Position numbers and translations under genes: made by a program
Source of the DNA: an uncultured Brevinema sp.
GTDB lineage: Bacteria > Spirochaetota > Brevinematia > Brevinematales > Brevinemataceae
Assembly (NCBI GenBank): GCA_947040475.1
Contig: CAMRBT010000014.1
Span: 1 to 16,039 of the forward strand
Length of the DNA: 16,039 nucleotides
Direction of reading: 5' to 3'
The notes under the pieces: model-generated
What the model was told of the DNA's origin: nothing
Databases searched by the model: none
Seen by the model: only the letters and a program-made list of their open reading frames with translations
In this document: piece after piece, positions 1 to 6,246 of the stretch
Layout of the letters: the number at the start of each line of letters is the position of its first letter
How positions within the stretch are numbered: position 1 is the first letter of the stretch

Positions 1-52
1 TTAGGGCTATGGTGCTTAGTAGTATTAGTACTATTTTTAGATTTTTATTCAT
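1..52 (-). CDS. N-terminal fragment of an exported protein or lipoprotein (runs off window)
   Basis: The first 17 codons on the minus strand read MNKNLKIVLILLSTIAL, a short basic start followed by a hydrophobic stretch. This is the look of a signal peptide or of a lipoprotein leader whose cysteine would lie just beyond the edge. A good ribosome binding site, AAAGGAGA, sits six bases upstream of the ATG. A probable promoter lies at 166-194 on the same strand, leaving an untranslated leader of roughly 105 bases. The gene is cut by the window edge, so its product cannot be named. Confidence 0.6.
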   Translation of the reverse strand, partial: MNKNLKIVLILLSTIAL

Positions 53-137
53 TTTATTCTCCTTTAGAAAACAAGAAGTGAAACGACATTGGTTTCTTAT
101 CCAGCGTAAAAATCGTAGATTTTAAGCAGGACTCCTT

Positions 138-160
138 AAAAAGCTCTTTCAAGGCTTTTT
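138..160 (-). other. Hairpin at the 5' end of the minus-strand leader (terminator-like)
   Basis: AAAAAGCT (138-145) and GGCTTTTT (153-160) form an 8-bp stem, with one wobble, around a 7-base loop. On the minus strand it lies exactly at the expected start of the transcript from the promoter at 166-194, so it may be a protective 5' hairpin or an early attenuator. Read on the plus strand it resembles an intrinsic terminator followed by a T-rich tract, but no plus-strand gene enters from the left within this window. The structure is seen; the role is inferred. Confidence 0.4.
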
Positions 161-165
161 TTATT

Positions 166-194
166 ATTATATCTTATTTTATAAAGAATAACAA
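166..194 (-). promoter_or_regulatory. Sigma-70 type promoter for the left-edge minus-strand gene
   Basis: On the minus strand there is a -35 box TTGTTA (189-194), a 17-base spacer and a perfect -10 box TATAAT (166-171). The expected start is near 159. It is back to back with the plus-strand promoter at 203-231. Confidence 0.5.
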
Positions 195-202
195 TATACT
201 TC

Positions 203-231
203 TTGACAAAATATTGTAAGTGACTTATAAT
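203..231 (+). promoter_or_regulatory. Perfect consensus promoter for the structured RNA
   Basis: TTGACA (203-208), a 17-base spacer and TATAAT (226-231) match the vegetative sigma consensus at every position. The predicted start (236-239) falls at the first base of the long outer helix of the RNA described at 239-432. No protein gene lies downstream on this strand before the convergent priA gene, so the promoter appears to serve an RNA gene. Confidence 0.8.
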
Positions 232-238
232 AGTTACA

Positions 239-432
239 GTTCAATTTTCTATAGGATAAGATATAATATTATTTTCTATCTTATACTTGTTTTAATGCTG
301 TGCCAACAGTATATTTATACTAACTGCCCATAGGGTCTTGTATATTTTCGTTGGTACAGTATTAGATTGCAAAATTTAAATCTGTCTTATAGAGAATTGA
401 ACAATACAAACTCTATGGGCAGTTTTTATTTT
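239..432 (+). ncRNA. Probable structured non-coding RNA (6S-like rod with a crossing helix)
   Basis: The region has no convincing protein-coding frame but strong self-complementarity. P1 pairs 239-253 with 388-402 (15 bp, one G-U) and extends to 258/383 with further G-U pairs. A small hairpin pairs 256-263 with 277-284. P3 pairs 291-307 with 350-366 (17 bp, three G-U). The hairpin 308-321 and the loop 322-349 cap it. Every imperfect pair in P1 and P3 is a G-U in the plus-strand RNA and would be an A-C mismatch on the other strand, which fixes the strand. A further 21-bp helix pairs 322-343 with 404-424 and is followed by a T-rich tract, like a terminator stem; it crosses P1. The outline (closing stem, central bubble, apical stem, about 165-190 bases) recalls 6S RNA, but I see no diagnostic sequence, so the class is open. 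Not recognised as tmRNA, RNase P RNA or SRP RNA. Confidence 0.65.
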
Positions 433-523
433 AAATGCTATCGAGGTTAGTTTCTTGCCCTATATTATTATACAAACCCCAAACTATATGGTTATAGAAG
501 AATTTTTTCTTTTGTAATATATA

Positions 524-560
524 AAGAACCACCCTTATTTTATGAGGGTGGTTTTTATTT
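524..560 (+). terminator. Intrinsic terminator downstream of the structured RNA
   Basis: AACCACCCT (527-535) pairs with AGGGTGGTT (545-553), followed by TTTTTATTTTT. The T-tract is best on the plus strand, so it would stop readthrough from the RNA gene before the convergent priA. It could also act in reverse, less efficiently, for priA, which ends at 632. Confidence 0.75.
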
Positions 561-631
561 TTATAGAGGCTTATAATTTATTTTTTCTAAATATTGTGCG
601 TATGTACGCCGTACGCCTGTACTCGGTATAC

Positions 632-2641
632 CTAGAGGATTTGAGTAGGGTCGACATCTATCTCGATTTTGATTTTATCTTTAGAAGGGAATCCTTTATA
701 TAATTTGTAAATGAATTTTATAACTCTGAGCATGGAGGCGTGATTTTTGGCTTTCATCAAAATATGATAACGATAATAATTATTGATACGCTCTATAGGA
801 CAAGGAGAAGGACCTAATACTTCGAGCTGATGGGCTTGAAAATTAGATTTTTCTTTTTTTAGATATTTTTTGAGGTGGTAATTTAGTTGAGTGAGAGTAT
901 TCTCATCTGTAGATCTAAAAACAATGCGTCCCATTCTCACAAAGGGAGGGTAGTTAAATTCTTTTCGTATTTGTATTTCTTGTTTATAAAACTGTTCATA
1001 ATCTTGAGTGATTGCTAACTGCACGGCAAAGTGATCGGCGAGGTAGGTTTGGATGATAGCATAACCTTGTGTATCACGACGACCAGCTCTTCCTATTGCT
1101 TGAGATAAGAGAGAAAAGGTGCGTTCTGATGCTCTAAAATCAGGTAAAGACAACATGATCTCAGGGAACAAAGCCCCGACAAGCGTAATGTTGGCGATAT
1201 CATGACCTTTGGCTATCATTTGTGTGCCTACCAAAATATCAGCTTCGTGATCGCGCATTGCTTTGAGGACTTTGTCTGATCCATTTTTTTTCTTAGCTGT
1301 GTCGAGATCTAGCCTTAATATACGAGCTGCGGGGAGTAAAGTTTGCAAGGAATCTTCTAATTTTTCTGTGCCGTGACCGACGTCTTTGATATTAAAACCA
1401 CCACATTCTGGACAATTATTAGGAGCACTATCTTCAAATTCACAATAACGACACTTGACCTTACCATCTCTTTTGTGCCAAGTCATTCCTATATCACAAT
1501 TAGGACACTTAAAAAAGAATCCACAATCTTGACATAAGAGACTAGGAGAATAACCTCTTCTATTAAGGAAAATGAGGCTTTGCTTTTGTTGAGCTAAGGT
1601 ATCTACGAGTTTTTTGAACAATGTTTCTGATAAAAAAGTATTGCCTGTTTTTTCTTCTTTTAGATCAACAATCTGCACTTCAGGAAGAGGGATATTATTA
1701 AATCTATTGATGAGCTGAATCTTTGTGATGAGTCCTTGATCGGAGGCGTAACGACTTTCTATACTAGGAGTTGCTGAGCCAAAGAGTAAGAGAGCCTTTT
1801 CTTTTTTAGATCTCATGAATGCTACCCCTCGTGCATGATAACGTGGGGAATCCATAGCTTTATAAGAAGGGTCATGCTCCTCATCTAAGATAATTAATCC
1901 TAGATCTTTAACAGGGGCAAAGATAGCACTACGCGGCCCTATGACAATTTTGGCATCGCCTTTGAGGACACGAAGCCACTCACTAGAACGCTCTGCTGGA
2001 CTGAGTTTGCTATGAAACAAAGCAATATTACTTCCGAATTCTTCAGAAAAACGGCGTAAAGTTTGGTCGGTAAGTGCAATCTCAGGGACAAGAATGATAC
2101 TACTTTTATTTTTTAAGAGACATTCTCTAGCGAGCAGTTTGTAGACTTCTGTTTTTCCACTACCAGTAACTCCTTGTAATAAAAAAGTCGAGGCAGTGCC
2201 TACAGAGTCTTTCATGATATCAAAAGCTTGTTGTTGTTCTTCATTGGGAGTAAAATCTTTTTGATCGGAGATATAAGGATTAGTAAAATGTTTTGGTTCT
2301 TTTAGGGGAGGGAGCATGGTAAAAATCACTTCTCCTATAGGAGCATGATAATATTCTGCTACTGTTTCTCCGAGACTTATCAAATCAGATGTAAAGATAG
2401 GTTGAGCGTCAAGAACACTTTCTATTTCTTTAACAGATTTTAAATCTCTGAGATCTGTGGTAACATCTTCTTCTTTGAGAATACGCATGACAAAGCCAAT
2501 ATCTTCTCTACGTCCAAAATGAACAGCAACACGTTTGAGAGCGATATCTTGATCTTGTAATTCTTTAGGAATGATGTAATAAAAAGTGCTATGGAGAGGA
2601 ACATTCAAAACAACTTCTGCTAATAGCCAAGGTTCGTGCAT
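632..2641 (-). CDS. priA: Primosomal replication restart helicase PriA
   Basis: PriA is a superfamily 2 helicase that binds stalled or abandoned replication forks and reloads the replicative helicase. The 669-residue product is somewhat shorter than the E. coli form (about 730) but has all its parts. The N-terminal 3'-end binding domain (about 5-110) opens with a typical AEVVLNVPL segment. Walker A GVTGSGKT is at 157-164 and the DEEH box at 253-256. Eight zinc-ligand cysteines lie at 370, 373, 379, 382, 397, 400, 410 and 413. MIAKGHD lies near 475-481 and the motif VI GRAGR at 517-521. The gene begins two bases after the uracil-DNA glycosylase stop and uses an SD (GAGGA) inside the end of that gene, so the two are translationally close. 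It is the last gene of the rdgB-udg-priA operon. Confidence 0.96.
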   Translation of the reverse strand: MHEPWLLAEVVLNVPLHSTFYYIIPKELQDQDIALKRVAVHFGRREDIGFVMRILKEEDVTTDLRDLKSVKEIESVLDAQPIFTSDLISLGETVAEYYHAPIGEVIFTMLPPLKEPKHFTNPYISDQKDFTPNEEQQQAFDIMKDSVGTASTFLLQGVTGSGKTEVYKLLARECLLKNKSSIILVPEIALTDQTLRRFSEEFGSNIALFHSKLSPAERSSEWLRVLKGDAKIVIGPRSAIFAPVKDLGLIILDEEHDPSYKAMDSPRYHARGVAFMRSKKEKALLLFGSATPSIESRYASDQGLITKIQLINRFNNIPLPEVQIVDLKEEKTGNTFLSETLFKKLVDTLAQQKQSLIFLNRRGYSPSLLCQDCGFFFKCPNCDIGMTWHKRDGKVKCRYCEFEDSAPNNCPECGGFNIKDVGHGTEKLEDSLQTLLPAARILRLDLDTAKKKNGSDKVLKAMRDHEADILVGTQMIAKGHDIANITLVGALFPEIMLSLPDFRASERTFSLLSQAIGRAGRRDTQGYAIIQTYLADHFAVQLAITQDYEQFYKQEIQIRKEFNYPPFVRMGRIVFRSTDENTLTQLNYHLKKYLKKEKSNFQAHQLEVLGPSPCPIERINNYYRYHILMKAKNHASMLRVIKFIYKLYKGFPSKDKIKIEIDVDPTQIL

Positions 2642-2643
2642 TT

Positions 2644-3486
2644 TTAATCCTCTAATGTAACGTCATATCCTATATATTGTAGTGCGGTGACTACGTCTTT
2701 TTCTAATAAATCAACAGGATAAGCACCTCTGATGATTGCTGATGGGTGAAGGGTAGGCATAACCATACCATAAGATGATTCTTGAACAACACCACGAATT
2801 TTTGTGATCCCAGTTTTTGTTTCTAAGATATATTGAGAAGAAAAATTCCCTAAGGTAATAAGTAATTTTGGTTGTATGATTTCTATTTGTTTTCTCAAAA
2901 AAGGAGTACAAGCACTAATCTCTGAAGAAAGGGGATTTCTATTGTTGGGAGGTCTATGTTTGAGAATATTCGCAATAAAAATATCCTCACGTTGGACACC
3001 GTATTTGTTTAAGAGTTTGATTAATAATTGCCCAGCTCTCCCAACAAAAGGTCTGCCTTGTTCGTCTTCATCAGCTCCAGGAGCTTCTCCAATGACCATG
3101 AGTTGAGCTTTGGGGTTACCATCACCAAAAACCAAATTCAAAGCAGAATCACACAATTCACAGGATTTACAAGTAAGACAAGTATTATGTAACTCTAACA
3201 ATTGAGGATCTGTGGGTACAGGTGGAATAAAAACAGGAGCAGGCTCTTGAGTTTTTGCTTTAGCTTTAGTATCTTTAGTTGATGGTTTTTTTATATTATC
3301 CATGGGGTCTTCTACCTCGTCTTCTGTATTGTCTGTATTTTTTTCTGGTGAAGGAGTTTCTATATTGTCTGTATTAGTAGAAGAAACTGACTGATCTGTA
3401 TTTTGAATATTATTTTGAGTTGTATTTATAGAAGACACATGTTCATTAGTGAATTGTTGTTGAATGAGTTTTTTTATATTATTCAT
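2644..3486 (-). CDS. udg: Uracil-DNA glycosylase, family 4 (iron-sulfur type)
   Basis: Removes uracil from DNA as the first step of base excision repair. The catalytic part (about 97-280) has the family 4 signature GEAPGADEDEQGRPF (133-147), a KHRPPNNRNP segment (176-185) and the HPSAIIR motif (247-253). The family normally binds a 4Fe-4S cluster through four cysteines. Here C106, C109 and C193 fit, but the third ligand, usually in a KCRPP motif, is His177. Extra cysteines C103 and C112 flank the first pair. About 95 N-terminal residues rich in Asn, Thr, Asp and Ser look disordered. The start codon overlaps the rdgB stop (ATGA), with an AAAGGT site upstream, so it is co-translated with rdgB and followed directly by priA. 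Family assignment is firm; cluster status is not. Confidence 0.9.
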   Translation of the reverse strand: MNNIKKLIQQQFTNEHVSSINTTQNNIQNTDQSVSSTNTDNIETPSPEKNTDNTEDEVEDPMDNIKKPSTKDTKAKAKTQEPAPVFIPPVPTDPQLLELHNTCLTCKSCELCDSALNLVFGDGNPKAQLMVIGEAPGADEDEQGRPFVGRAGQLLIKLLNKYGVQREDIFIANILKHRPPNNRNPLSSEISACTPFLRKQIEIIQPKLLITLGNFSSQYILETKTGITKIRGVVQESSYGMVMPTLHPSAIIRGAYPVDLLEKDVVTALQYIGYDVTLED

Positions 3487-4079
3487 TTGTTTACCTTTAT
3501 ATATTGTAAGTAATCTTTTAATCCTATTAAGGCTTTGTAACGATGGGAGATACTGTTTTTTTGTTCTGCCGTTAGATCTGCAAGTGTTTGATTATTATCA
3601 AACTGTAAAGGGGCAAAAATAGGATCATAACCGAAACCTTTGTTTCCAGATTGTTCTGTGGTGATAGTCCCATAGCATTCTCCACGAGAGAAAAATATCT
3701 CTTGTTGAGGAGATAGTAACAAAATATAAGAAACAAATAAAGCAGATCTGTTTGTAATACCAGTTAAGGCTAGTAATAATTTATCTATATGTTCTTGATG
3801 GGTGGCATCTTTACCAGCGTATTCAGCAGAAACAACTCCAGGAGCATTATCAAGGGCAAACACTTCTAATCCAGAATCATCTGCCAGAATATAATGATCT
3901 GGATATAATTTTGACCATGTAGTGGCTTTTAGAAGAGCATTCTCTATATAAGATCTATCTCCTTCAGGAATATCTAAAGATTCACTAGGAATAGTAATAT
4001 CTATAGAAGAGAGAGAGGATAATATAGCTGTTATCTCTTCTATTTTGTGTTTATTTTGTGTGGCTAATAAAATATTCAT
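3483..4079 (-). CDS. rdgB: RdgB/HAM1 family noncanonical purine NTP pyrophosphatase
   Basis: Hydrolyses dITP, XTP and related noncanonical purine triphosphates to the monophosphate and pyrophosphate, keeping them out of DNA. The 198-residue length is typical. The N-terminal ATQNKHK substrate motif (6-12), the ADDSGLEV motif (66-73) carrying the catalytic and metal-binding acids, GFGYDPIF (148-155) and SHR (178-180) are all present. The start has a good SD (AAGGA) seven bases upstream. It is the first gene of a minus-strand operon with the uracil-DNA glycosylase (4-base overlap) and priA, a natural genome-maintenance grouping. Confidence 0.95.
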   Translation of the reverse strand: MNILLATQNKHKIEEITAILSSLSSIDITIPSESLDIPEGDRSYIENALLKATTWSKLYPDHYILADDSGLEVFALDNAPGVVSAEYAGKDATHQEHIDKLLLALTGITNRSALFVSYILLLSPQQEIFFSRGECYGTITTEQSGNKGFGYDPIFAPLQFDNNQTLADLTAEQKNSISHRYKALIGLKDYLQYIKVNK

Positions 4080-4110
4080 GAAAAATCCTTATATTATAAA
4101 TAACATTTTT

Positions 4111-4139
4111 ATTGTAGCATATTTTTCAGAAAAATACAA
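4111..4139 (-). promoter_or_regulatory. Possible promoter of the rdgB-udg-priA operon
   Basis: On the minus strand TTGTAT (4134-4139), a 17-base spacer and TACAAT (4111-4116) lie just upstream of rdgB. The -35 box is weak. A second TATAAT-like box lies further upstream near 4160 with a poorer spacing, so the start point is uncertain. Confidence 0.35.
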
Positions 4140-4218
4140 AGCAGAAAATAAATTATATAGATTGCTTTATTTTTGCAACTTAAATTACGATAATTATTGA
4201 ATAAATGTGAAAATAGAC

Positions 4219-4247
4219 TTGACCAATATGATTATTCGTATTATGAT
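4219..4247 (+). promoter_or_regulatory. Sigma-70 type promoter of the lipoprotein gene
   Basis: TTGACC (4219-4224), a 17-base spacer and TATGAT (4242-4247), each five of six to consensus. The expected start is near 4254, giving a leader of about 58 bases before the ATG at 4312. Confidence 0.65.
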
Positions 4248-4311
4248 ATATGAGTAAAAAGATTTTTATGTAATTTAATTAAAATTTATAGATTAAAAAA
4301 AAAGAGGATTT

Positions 4312-5085
4312 ATGCGTATTTTTTTAAGAATTTTATTTTTTTCTATACTTGGAACTGGACTTGTTGCTTGTAATAATAAAAATGATGATACCATTAATCG
4401 TATTACAGAATCTCTTAAAGAAGATTTGAATTTAGGAGATATCAATATTACTAATGCTGTTGAATTGATGGCAGAAGGAGATTTTCAAGCAGAATTATCA
4501 AATAATATTGTTTTGGCTACTGAAGATTATATGGCAGATAAAACAACAAATAGTGATTCGCCAGTATTTGTAACAGAAGTAATAGATGTTGCAGAAGTCC
4601 CTTATGTTCCTAACACTCAAAGAGCGGATATTATTAGAATGGATACACCGCCAAAAACAATGCCTGCTCGTGTACAAAAGAAAGAAAAATTAAAAGTTAT
4701 TCAACAAGAATCCTACATAAAAGTAGGAATTGATAAACCAGGAATCATAGTTGGTAAAAATAAAAGTCAAAAAATCACTGTGGTAGTATTTCCCGAAACT
4801 CGCTCTACAATGGTGGACGTGTATCTTTATGCTATACCTACTACTAGCGAACTAGTTAGAAATGACAATACATTGATAGGTTTTGTTAAAGGGATAGAGT
4901 TTATTAATAAACAAGCTCAGTTTACAAGATATTGGACAGCTAAACTTGCTGATGGAAGACCTTTAAAATCAAGAAAATATAATATATATGTAGAGTATCA
5001 TTATAGAAACGCTCAAGGACAAGTGACTTATATTAGAGGACGTTTTTGGGGTGGAAATCACAGACGTTGGAATGTACGAGTATAA
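4312..5085 (+). CDS. Lipoprotein of unknown function with a beta-rich C-terminal domain
   Basis: I do not recognise this 257-residue protein. It starts with a clear lipoprotein leader, hydrophobic stretch plus lipobox LVAC with the cysteine at residue 20, so it should be lipid-anchored at a membrane surface. Residues 21-130 are acidic, Asn-rich and probably flexible. From about 135 to 257 there are alternating hydrophobic strands (for example KITVVVFPE and VDVYLYAIP). They are followed by a YWTAKLADGRPLKSRKYNI segment and a basic end GGNHRRWNVRV. That segment resembles the FlgD/Ig-like beta-sandwich edge found in flagellar and secreted proteins, but this is a loose likeness only. A GAGG site lies four bases before the ATG. 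It has its own promoter and precedes the flaA pair by 183 bases with no clear terminator between, so partial co-transcription is possible. Confidence 0.8.
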   Translation: MRIFLRILFFSILGTGLVACNNKNDDTINRITESLKEDLNLGDINITNAVELMAEGDFQAELSNNIVLATEDYMADKTTNSDSPVFVTEVIDVAEVPYVPNTQRADIIRMDTPPKTMPARVQKKEKLKVIQQESYIKVGIDKPGIIVGKNKSQKITVVVFPETRSTMVDVYLYAIPTTSELVRNDNTLIGFVKGIEFINKQAQFTRYWTAKLADGRPLKSRKYNIYVEYHYRNAQGQVTYIRGRFWGGNHRRWNVRV

Positions 5086-5171
5086 ATCATAAAAAATATA
5101 TATAATTTTTTATTAAAAAAGGTAATATAAATAAATAAAATACCGATATATTAAAAAAGCACAAAAAAACA

Positions 5172-5200
5172 TTGCTAAAAAATGTAATTTCTGTTAGAAT
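5172..5200 (+). promoter_or_regulatory. flaA: Promoter of the flaA1-flaA2 operon
   Basis: TTGCTA (5172-5177), a 17-base spacer and TAGAAT (5195-5200). It looks like a vegetative rather than a flagellar sigma-28 promoter. The expected start (about 5207) falls on the left edge of the 26-bp palindrome. Confidence 0.6.
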
Positions 5201-5205
5201 TTAAA

Positions 5206-5231
5206 TACATATCAACATATGTTGATATGTA
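5206..5231. repeat. 26-bp perfect palindrome at the flaA transcription start
   Basis: TACATATCAACAT followed directly by its exact reverse complement ATGTTGATATGTA. It begins six bases after the -10 box, so it covers about +1 to +25. It could be an operator bound by a dimeric repressor, or form a hairpin at the extreme 5' end of the mRNA that shields it from decay. Both readings are inference; the symmetry is seen directly. Confidence 0.75.
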
Positions 5232-5268
5232 ATATAATAATAATTTTGTTAAAGAAGGAGTTCCTGAT

Positions 5269-6228
5269 ATGAAAAGGGCTAAACTTCACAGTATAATTTC
5301 TTATACTATGGTAATAATGACTGTTTTAATAGTACCACTACACGGTCAAATTAAACAAGAGGGATCATTTGTTTCTCAAAACTTCACATTGTCAGATTTT
5401 GGCGATGGTTATGATAATGCCAAATCTTTGATTTGGAAACCTGCATTCTCTGAATTTGTAGCACAAGTTCCCGGTGAAGCAGGAGCTGCCGATCCAGCGG
5501 CAGGAGAAGCAGCAGTAGCAGGCGCAGAGGGAGTAGTTCAATTAGGACAAAATCCAGATCCTGCACGTAGCACTGTTCGTTACGCACAGAATAAACCTGA
5601 TGGTATTACCGATTTTGTTGGTGGACCACAACAGTTTGTTTTAGGTGTTAAAGCTCAATTTACTCAACAAGGGTATAACTGGATAGAATTACGTCCTTAT
5701 ACAACAGGTGATGCTCCAGCAGCAGTAGCTGATCCAGCAGCTGATCCTGCTGCAGCAGCTCCAGCAGGTGATGTACAAGCAGAAGCATCTGCAAATCCTG
5801 AAGATTATCTTTTAAAAACAAGTGGTGCTGTAGACACTGCTCCTGACAAAGATGCAGAGGGTGAAGTTTTTAAAATTCCATTTGCTGGAAAAGCAACTGA
5901 TATCTCTGTATGGGTATGGGGTGGATATTATGGTTGGTGGCTTGAACTCTACTTAAAAGATTTCCTTGGATACCAATATAGAATCCCAATGGGTGATCTT
6001 TTGTACACAGGTTGGAAACAAAAAAGAACAGAGATCCCTAACAGTGTAGTTCAAAGAAGAGATCGTCTACCATCAACTCAAACCTTAGAGTTTGAAATGT
6101 TTAAACTTTGGAGTTTTCCAAGTGAAAAAGTTGATCAATTCTATGTATATTTTGATCTTTTACAACATGGATCTGTAGTTTCTACAGAAATCTTTAATGG
6201 TAAAAAATTAGAAGCAGAGCTTTGGTAA
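5269..6228 (+). CDS. flaA: Flagellar filament outer layer (sheath) protein FlaA, copy 1
   Basis: FlaA forms the outer layer around the FlaB core of spirochaete periplasmic flagella and affects filament stiffness and shape. The 319-residue protein has a signal peptide (about 1-26, ending near PLHG). It carries the family hallmark WVWGGYYGWWLELYLKD (215-231), then YRIPMGDLLYTGWK and a C-terminal FYVYFD strand (291-296). Two low-complexity Ala/Pro/Asp/Gly segments (about 66-88 and 147-177, with ADPAADPAAAAP) interrupt the domain and look like species-specific inserts. Their DNA is clearly GC-richer than its surroundings. SD AAGGAG lies upstream at good spacing. The gene is followed 18 bases later by flaA2; the pair ends at a strong terminator. 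Confidence 0.93.
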   Translation: MKRAKLHSIISYTMVIMTVLIVPLHGQIKQEGSFVSQNFTLSDFGDGYDNAKSLIWKPAFSEFVAQVPGEAGAADPAAGEAAVAGAEGVVQLGQNPDPARSTVRYAQNKPDGITDFVGGPQQFVLGVKAQFTQQGYNWIELRPYTTGDAPAAVADPAADPAAAAPAGDVQAEASANPEDYLLKTSGAVDTAPDKDAEGEVFKIPFAGKATDISVWVWGGYYGWWLELYLKDFLGYQYRIPMGDLLYTGWKQKRTEIPNSVVQRRDRLPSTQTLEFEMFKLWSFPSEKVDQFYVYFDLLQHGSVVSTEIFNGKKLEAELW

Positions 6229-6246
6229 GGAATATAGGAGTTTAGC

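Noticed and set aside
54..89. 11-codon minus-strand frame (MSFHFLFSKGE) ending one base before the left-edge gene start
   Set aside because: It contains the next gene's ribosome binding site and lacks a convincing one of its own. Without homologues it is as likely to be chance as a leader peptide.
239..430. T-box, tmRNA, RNase P or SRP RNA identity for the structured RNA
   Set aside because: I found none of their diagnostic pieces: no T-box GGGTGG antiterminator sequence, no tRNA-like ends with CCA, no RNase P core motifs, no SRP GGAAG tetraloop region.
2876..3106. Plus-strand reading frame opposite the uracil-DNA glycosylase gene
   Set aside because: It lies wholly inside a gene with clear family motifs, has no ribosome binding site and no recognisable protein features, so it is a shadow frame.
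5086..5168. Possible terminator after the lipoprotein gene
   Set aside because: The only symmetrical stretches are AT-only or a 4-bp GGTA/TACC pair with a long loop, too weak to call.
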